A stretch of 8,631 nt of DNA from assembly GCA_020829485.1 (NCBI GenBank), contig JAIVFU010000211.1, positions 1 through 8,631 of the forward strand, written 5' to 3'. Shown one piece after another: positions 5,819 through 8,631 of this stretch (positions within the stretch are counted from its first letter, which is position 1; every line of letters begins with the position of its first letter). The stretch is from Nostoc sp. CHAB 5834. GTDB taxonomy: Bacteria; Cyanobacteriota; Cyanobacteriia; Cyanobacteriales; Nostocaceae. The notes under the pieces are model-generated. The model was not told the origin of the DNA and ran no database searches. It saw only the letters and a list, made by a program, of their open reading frames with translations. Made by a program: the position numbers and the translations under genes.

Positions 5819-6367
5819 TTACAGCGTGGCACCACCGACCGTGCGGTTGCATGCGCACAGCTCACCCGTCTGCAGGGCGTCCAACACGCGCAGCGCCTCC
5901 TGGGCATTGCGCCCCACATCCAGGTTGTTCACCGTCACGTGCGCAATCTCCCCCTGCGGGTTGATGATGAAGGTGGCCCGCAGCGGGACCCGGGTGTTCC
6001 GGTCTCGAATGCCCAGCTGGTCAGTCAAGATTCCGCCCACGTCGGCAAATTGCCAGTGCTTCAGCCGGTCCAGGTCCTTTTGCTCGCGGCGCCAGGCGAG
6101 TTGGGCGAACTCGTTGTCGAGAGAGCCCCCCAACAGCACAGCATCCCGGTCCTCAAAGTCTGGCACCAGCTTGTTGTACGCGACGATTTCTGTGGGGCAT
6201 ACAAAGGTGAAGGCCTTTGGGTAAAAGTAAAGCACCAGCCATTTGCCTTCAAAGCTGCGCTCGGTGAGCGTCTCAAAGGCCGACTGGCCGTTCTCATCCG
6301 GTTGGTTGAATCCGGGGCGCACTTCGGTTATTGCGAACGGCTCAAGCATGTCACCAATGGTTTTCAT
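5819..6367 (-). CDS. ahpC: Peroxiredoxin AhpC, mycobacterial type
   Basis: This 182-aa thioredoxin-fold peroxidase reduces hydrogen peroxide, organic hydroperoxides and peroxynitrite in the cytosol. The active-site segment is YPKAFTFVCPTE, with peroxidatic Cys57 and Thr54; Arg130 (in VPLRATFIINP) completes the usual Pro/Thr/Cys/Arg set. The C-terminus reads GELCACNRTVGG, giving Cys171 and Cys173. The C-x-C arrangement is characteristic of the mycobacterial AhpC branch, which is recycled by AhpD rather than by AhpF. The segment LGGSLDNEFAQLAWRRE is also typical. Start: ATG at 6367 with GGAG 5 nt upstream. It is the first gene of an ahpC-ahpD operon. The AT-rich leader (6368-6460) should hold the promoter. 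No oxyR is adjacent, so peroxide control cannot be assigned from this window. Confidence 0.94.
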   Translation of the reverse strand: MKTIGDMLEPFAITEVRPGFNQPDENGQSAFETLTERSFEGKWLVLYFYPKAFTFVCPTEIVAYNKLVPDFEDRDAVLLGGSLDNEFAQLAWRREQKDLDRLKHWQFADVGGILTDQLGIRDRNTRVPLRATFIINPQGEIAHVTVNNLDVGRNAQEALRVLDALQTGELCACNRTVGGATL

Positions 6368-6416
6368 CTCATCTCCAAAAAGTTGTTGATAATCTGTTTA
6401 GAGATTGAAATTAGCA

Positions 6417-6447
6417 ATCATACTGATTTATGCATTGATAAATACAA
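6417..6447 (-). promoter_or_regulatory. Possible ahpC promoter
   Basis: On the minus strand TTGTAT (6442-6447) and TATGAT (6417-6422) are separated by 19 bp, within an unusually AT-rich stretch about 50-80 bp ahead of the ahpC ATG. The spacing is longer than ideal. I could not place a convincing OxyR site. Confidence 0.3.
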
Positions 6448-6593
6448 TTGCGATAATAGGCGAAATCCGCTGGCTTGCATTCAGTGATTTCATCGAGAAA
6501 AGTTAATGGTTTTTGTTGAGTATTCGATAGATTTGGCAGCGGTCCTTTAAGAACCTGGGTATTTACACAGAGGAGGTACTTTAAAGGAACTCC

Positions 6594-6770
6594 ATGAATA
6601 CTCTTAAATTTTGCATCGTGCTGGCCCGCTTGTTTTTTCACGAGGTGGGCCTCACGCAGACCGAGGCGTCTTGCCTTGAAAGCGAAAGCAGGCGTCAAGA
6701 GCTGGTATCGATTGATGAGGGCTTTATCACCCAGCGCCGTAAAACCTCGGCATTCATGCCGGGGATATAA
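6594..6770 (+). CDS. Possible small ORF or 5' remnant of the M48 gene, 58 aa
   Basis: The frame starts at ATG 6594 with AAAGGA 5 nt upstream and ends at TAA 6768-6770. It begins MNTLKFCIVLARLFFHEVG, a hydrophobic N-terminus, then becomes polar. I do not recognise it. Its frame continues, after the TAA, through 6771-6805 and, if the IS insertion at 6806-7466 is removed, into the M48 protease frame. It may therefore be the decayed 5' end of that gene rather than an independent small gene. Against this, the TAA would have to be a mutation, and frame agreement occurs by chance one time in three. It also contains a strong 8-bp hairpin (6745-6764). Confidence 0.35.
   Translation: MNTLKFCIVLARLFFHEVGLTQTEASCLESESRRQELVSIDEGFITQRRKTSAFMPGI
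6745..6764. repeat. Hairpin CCTCGGCA/TGCCGGGG
   Basis: An 8-bp stem with one G-T pair and loop TTCA. On the minus strand it is followed by TTTTACGG, so it could act as a weak minus-strand terminator or be the relic of another IS200/IS605 end. It falls inside the doubtful 58-aa frame and about 40 bp left of the IS element. Confidence 0.4.
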
Positions 6771-6805
6771 GGCGCCACGCTAACCTCCGCGGCAACGCTT
6801 TTGAT

Positions 6806-6833
6806 TTGTAAACGGGTACGGACTGTATATAAT
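6806..6833 (+). promoter_or_regulatory. Candidate tnpB promoter inside the left end
   Basis: TTGTAA (6806-6811), a 16-bp spacer and a perfect TATAAT (6828-6833), 18 bp before the ATG at 6852. The -10 lies in the loop of the left-end hairpin, so folding of the end and promoter use would be mutually exclusive. Confidence 0.45.
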
Positions 6834-6841
6834 CACAGTCC
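6820..6841 (+). repeat. Left-end subterminal hairpin of the IS
   Basis: GGACTGT (6820-6826) pairs perfectly with ACAGTCC (6835-6841) across an 8-nt loop ATATAATC. IS200/IS605 transposases recognise such imperfectly placed hairpins near each end as single-stranded DNA. Confidence 0.7.
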
Positions 6842-6851
6842 TACACCCCTC

Positions 6852-7449
6852 ATGGCGCGCAACCTTACATCGGCATCTAAACCGGACACCACAGTTCGGG
6901 TTCTGCGCCTGCGCATCAAGGACAAGCACAGCTCTTGGCTCACCGCCCGGGCAAGCGAAGTCAATTTCGTTTGGAACTTCTGTAACGAGCACTCCATGAG
7001 GGTGTTTGAACGCGAGCGGCGCTTTGTCTCCGGGTTTGACCTGCACGCCTACACCAAGGGCGCCGCCAAAGAAGGGCTGGGGCTGCATTCGCAGACCCTG
7101 CAAGCCATTGGGGAGGAATACGCACTTCGCCGGCGCCAGTTCAAGAAGCACAAGCTACGCTGGCGCGTGAGCCGCGGCCCCCGCCGCAGCCTGGGCTGGG
7201 TTCCTTTCAAAGCCAGCGCCATCCGCTACCGCCAGGGTCAAGTGTTCCTGGGCAAGCAACCGCTGTCCCTGTGGGACAGCTACGGCCTGGCGGACTACGA
7301 GCTGGGCCCAGGGGCTCGCTTGGCTGGAGAACGAGTTTTCCAAGGCAGCGGAGGCGAAAGCCGGTGAAGCTGCGTTGAATAAGGGAAGGCCTTCAGGCCT
7401 GACCGAGGCTGGATATGGCCTTCCAGATGTGGGAATCCACTTCCTTTAG
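6852..7449 (+). pseudogene. tnpB: TnpB RNA-guided endonuclease, central deletion and frameshift
   Basis: The N-terminal part (6852 to about 7308) encodes MARNLTSASKPDTTVRVLRL and on through WNFCNEHSMRVFERE, FDLHAYTKGAA, SQTLQAIGEEYALRRRQFKKH and SLWDSYGLADYELG. This is the usual N-terminal (wedge/REC-like) portion of IS200/IS605 TnpB. The sequence then jumps, near 7305-7315, to the typical TnpB C-terminus in another frame: GLAWLENEFSKAAEAKAGEA ... GYGLPDVGIHFL, stop at 7447-7449. Missing are the RuvC catalytic acidic residues and the four-Cys zinc ribbon, some 200 or more residues. In the N-terminal frame translation ends at TGA about 7367. The product cannot be an active nuclease. An upstream TTG at 6801 is in frame, but ATG 6852 fits the family start better. 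No clear Shine-Dalgarno is present. Confidence 0.82.
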
Positions 7450-7466
7450 GGAGGGGAGGATGTCAA
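7312..7466 (+). ncRNA. Presumptive omega-RNA (reRNA) scaffold at the IS right end
   Basis: In IS200/IS605 elements the guide RNA overlaps the tnpB 3' end and finishes at the right end, with the guide read from flanking DNA. Here the retained tnpB tail contains hairpin AGGCC-TTCA-GGCCT (7387-7400) and the terminal hairpin CCACTTCC-TTTA-GGGAGGGG (7437-7456, one mismatch), ending GGATGTCAA. The guide would begin TGACCACAGCATTTC from the adjacent M48 gene. The 5' limit and any transcription are inferred; an upstream portion may have been lost in the deletion. Confidence 0.45.
7437..7456 (+). repeat. Right-end hairpin of the IS
   Basis: CCACTTCC (7437-7444), loop TTTA, GGGAGGGG (7449-7456), with one A-G mismatch and one T-G pair. 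The tnpB stop TAG straddles the loop and the 3' arm, a common arrangement in this IS family. Confidence 0.65.
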
Positions 7467-7521
7467 TGACCACAGCATTTCAACATGGGGGTCCGCTGCC
7501 GTACCCGCATTTGTTCATCAG

Positions 7522-8082
7522 TTGGTCGAGCGCATCCACAAGGTTTCGACAATCAGCCCGAATGTTCGCATCAAGGTTACCGCCTACAAGCACCCTAAAA
7601 TCAACGCGCATGCGGCTGACCACGGCGCCCTTCTATTCACGGAAGGTACTTGGTCCACTGAGAACGGGTTGAGCATGGAAGAAATTGCGGCCATAGTGGC
7701 CCATGAACTTGCACACATGGAGATGGACCACTCCCTTGATTGGGCCTGTGGTGCGCTCACCCAGCTAGGCAACCCTGAGTTGACATTGCAACAAGCAATT
7801 GATGAGCTTGGCATGGAGCTTTTTAACTCAAGCTCCCCTCTCGCAAGTGATGTACGCAAGCGGTTTCATCAACGCGAAATGTTAGCCGACACCCGAGCAG
7901 TCAGCTTAATGGCAGCAGCGGGGTTTGACTCTACTGCTGTCGCCAGTGTGCTTTTGAAACTTCATCAGCTCAACCCCAATCCGGGCTCAACACTATCGGC
8001 AGGAACCCATCCTGACCTGGTGGTGAAAGCACAGGCTGCAGTTGTAGCTCAAACCAAAGTATTGCAAGCCAATATCCAGTAG
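7522..8082 (+). CDS. M48-family metalloprotease, 5' end probably lost to the IS insertion
   Basis: This is the catalytic domain of a zinc peptidase. HELAH (residues 61-65 from the TTG) supplies two His ligands and the catalytic Glu. EMLAD (119-123) supplies the Glu third ligand and Asp of the ExxxD motif. A late THPDLVVKAQAA resembles the conserved HP segment of M48 proteins, and INAHAADHGALLFTEGTW matches the strand leading to the active-site helix. M48 enzymes are normally secreted or membrane-bound and begin with a signal peptide or membrane helix, which is absent. The frame is open back to the IS right end (about 7467), reading DHSISTWGSAAVPAFVHQ, but holds no ATG or GTG. The only early start is TTG 7522 without a Shine-Dalgarno; ATG 7675 would be almost at the active site. 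It is probably a truncated remnant. A terminator follows at 8110-8136. Confidence 0.75.
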   Translation: MVERIHKVSTISPNVRIKVTAYKHPKINAHAADHGALLFTEGTWSTENGLSMEEIAAIVAHELAHMEMDHSLDWACGALTQLGNPELTLQQAIDELGMELFNSSSPLASDVRKRFHQREMLADTRAVSLMAAAGFDSTAVASVLLKLHQLNPNPGSTLSAGTHPDLVVKAQAAVVAQTKVLQANIQ

Positions 8083-8109
8083 ACATTCCACTGGCTTCAT
8101 TCATTATTC

Positions 8110-8136
8110 AAGACGGGCTTCTGCCCGTCTTTGTTT
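8110..8136 (+). terminator. Intrinsic terminator of the M48 gene
   Basis: AAGACGGGC pairs perfectly with GCCCGTCTT around loop TTCT, followed by TGTTTTTT. It lies 27 bp after the protease stop codon. Confidence 0.88.
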
Positions 8137-8159
8137 TTTGTGCCTAAGGGCCAGAAAGC

Positions 8160-8184
8160 AAAAAGCCCGACATCGTCGGGCTTT
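8160..8184 (-). terminator. Intrinsic terminator of the amidase gene
   Basis: A perfect 10-bp stem, AAAGCCCGAC / GTCGGGCTTT, with loop ATC (8162-8184). On the minus strand it is followed by further T residues. It lies 19 bp beyond the amidase stop and may work in both directions. Confidence 0.88.
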
Positions 8185-8203
8185 CAAGCATCTCAGCTAA
8201 CGG

Positions 8204-8631
8204 TCAGAGCGCCTTGGCAATCGCCAGCAGGTTCATGTCGTCGCCCGTCTTGCCCACGATAGACAAGCCGACGGGTGCGCCCTCGTGCTTTGCAACGGGC
8301 ATCGACAGTTGAGGCAAACCGGCGTGGCCCGCGGGGCACAGCATTTCCAGAAGCTTCTGGCGGAACGTGTTCAACTCGGTTTCAGGCGTGCGCAACTTGG
8401 GCGCCACACCGGGGGTTGTGGGGAACACCATCACAGCGTCATCACCCAAAAGGTCGGCCATTCGCTGGGTAACTACGGCACGCTTGGCTTTGGCAGCGGC
8501 GTACTGCTCCACCGTCACTTTTTCTGCCGCGGTGAATCGACCGTTGATGCCAGGCCCGAACTGAGGATTGGCTGCCTTGACCCATGCGCCATGTGCTTCC
8601 CAGATTTCATAGGCTTGCATGGTGCGGAAGA
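8204..8631 (-). CDS. Amidase-signature family hydrolase, C-terminal part only
   Basis: The frame enters from the right edge (…FRTMQAYEIWEAHGAWVKAA) and ends at TGA 8204-8206, giving 141 visible residues. These match the C-terminal region of amidase-signature enzymes, which hydrolyse amide bonds with a Ser-cisSer-Lys triad. The triad lies in the N-terminal half, outside the window, so catalytic integrity cannot be judged. Recognisable pieces are AYEIWEAHGAW, FGPGINGRF, VFPTTPGVAP, and the conserved close PAGHAGLPQLSMPVAKHEGA followed by PVGLSIVGKTGDDMNLLAIA. The ATG at 8620 is an internal Met, not the start, because the family sequence continues upstream. The substrate cannot be told from this part; an amide-degrading catabolic role is likely. 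A strong terminator follows. Confidence 0.88.
   Translation of the reverse strand, partial: FRTMQAYEIWEAHGAWVKAANPQFGPGINGRFTAAEKVTVEQYAAAKAKRAVVTQRMADLLGDDAVMVFPTTPGVAPKLRTPETELNTFRQKLLEMLCPAGHAGLPQLSMPVAKHEGAPVGLSIVGKTGDDMNLLAIAKAL

Larger units (their letters stand above)
6806..7466 (+). mobile_element. Internally deleted IS200/IS605-type (TnpB-only) element
   Basis: About 660 bp. The left end follows TTGAT (6801-6805), a pentanucleotide known as the target/TAM of ISDra2-like elements. It carries a perfect 7-bp subterminal hairpin at 6820-6841. The right end has the typical stop-codon-overlapping hairpin at 7437-7456 and finishes GAGGATGTCAA, with TCAA at 7463-7466, the kind of right cleavage tetranucleotide known from IS608. 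There is no tnpA and no terminal inverted repeat, as expected for the family, which transposes as single-stranded DNA. The internal tnpB has lost its catalytic part, making this a non-autonomous derivative that TnpA supplied elsewhere might still mobilise. The exact left boundary is inferred. Confidence 0.72.

Noticed and set aside
6368..6480. OxyR operator ahead of ahpC
   Set aside because: Several ATAG/CTAT-like tetramers occur, but not with the required 7-bp spacing over four half-sites.
5780..6487. 235-codon plus-strand frame antisense to ahpC
   Set aside because: It mirrors a gene whose family, motifs and ribosome site are certain on the minus strand. Long antisense frames are common in high-GC coding DNA.
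6411..6698. 95-codon minus-strand frame upstream of ahpC
   Set aside because: It begins with TTG and has no ribosome site, its sequence has low-complexity basic character, and it covers the AT-rich ahpC promoter region. It is better explained as a chance frame.
6745..6764. Second IS200/IS605 right end on the minus strand
   Set aside because: The hairpin and following TTTTAC resemble such ends, but no TnpB-like coding sequence lies upstream of it on that strand. It is kept only as a hairpin.
1..8631. CRISPR array, tRNA, rRNA, toxin-antitoxin pair or known defence operon
   Set aside because: No regularly spaced direct repeats, no cloverleaf or rRNA stretches recognised, and no gene pair matching known toxin-antitoxin or defence motifs.

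Overview
The window looks like a chromosomal accessory region of a beta-proteobacterium, most likely Burkholderiales/Comamonadaceae. This is inferred from moderately high GC, the style of the TnpB remnant and the amidase; no rRNA or other diagnostic marker is present, so the assignment is tentative. Seven genes are on the minus strand and four are on the plus strand. Most of the poorly characterised genes carry their own promoter and/or intrinsic terminator, so this is a patchwork of short transcription units rather than one long operon.

Left part (1-5228): a run of genes with no confident functional assignment. In order they are an edge-truncated protein (1-576, minus), a small Cys-containing lipoprotein with a duplicated C-terminal motif (813-1382, minus), a membrane-anchored coiled-coil protein with a C-terminal domain of unknown function (1500-2438, minus), a 245-aa soluble protein ending in an SSB-like acidic tail, EDVPF (2575-3312, minus), two small plus-strand proteins (3447-3710 and 3826-4236), and a 288-aa soluble protein (4362-5228, minus). 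Clear hairpin-plus-T-tract terminators lie at 2521-2552, 3727-3761, 4255-4282 and 4308-4337. Candidate promoters with associated dyads lie in front of three of these genes.

Middle part (5288-6367): an ahpC-ahpD operon on the minus strand, separated by 12 bp. AhpC is of the mycobacterial type (peroxidatic Cys57, C-terminal Cys171-x-Cys173). AhpD keeps the Glu118/Cys130/Cys133/His137 proton-relay and disulfide core. Together they would form a peroxide-reduction pair fed by lipoylated dihydrolipoamide acyltransferase and Lpd rather than by AhpF. Neither oxyR nor ahpF is in the window.

Right part (6594-8631): a possible 58-aa ORF is followed by a compact IS200/IS605-type element (about 6806-7466). 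Its tnpB has lost the RuvC and zinc-ribbon middle, but both subterminal hairpins, the start of tnpB and the end of tnpB (overlapping the presumptive omega-RNA) remain. The element abuts, and probably truncates, an M48-type metalloprotease gene (7522-8082) that keeps HELAH and the downstream ExxxD motif. Two terminators (8110-8136 and 8160-8184) separate it from the C-terminal part of an amidase-signature enzyme that enters from the right edge on the minus strand.

I found no CRISPR array, tRNA, rRNA or convincing new defence system. The most notable items are the deleted TnpB element with intact ends next to a broken protease gene, the SSB-like tail, and the dyads placed at three promoters.
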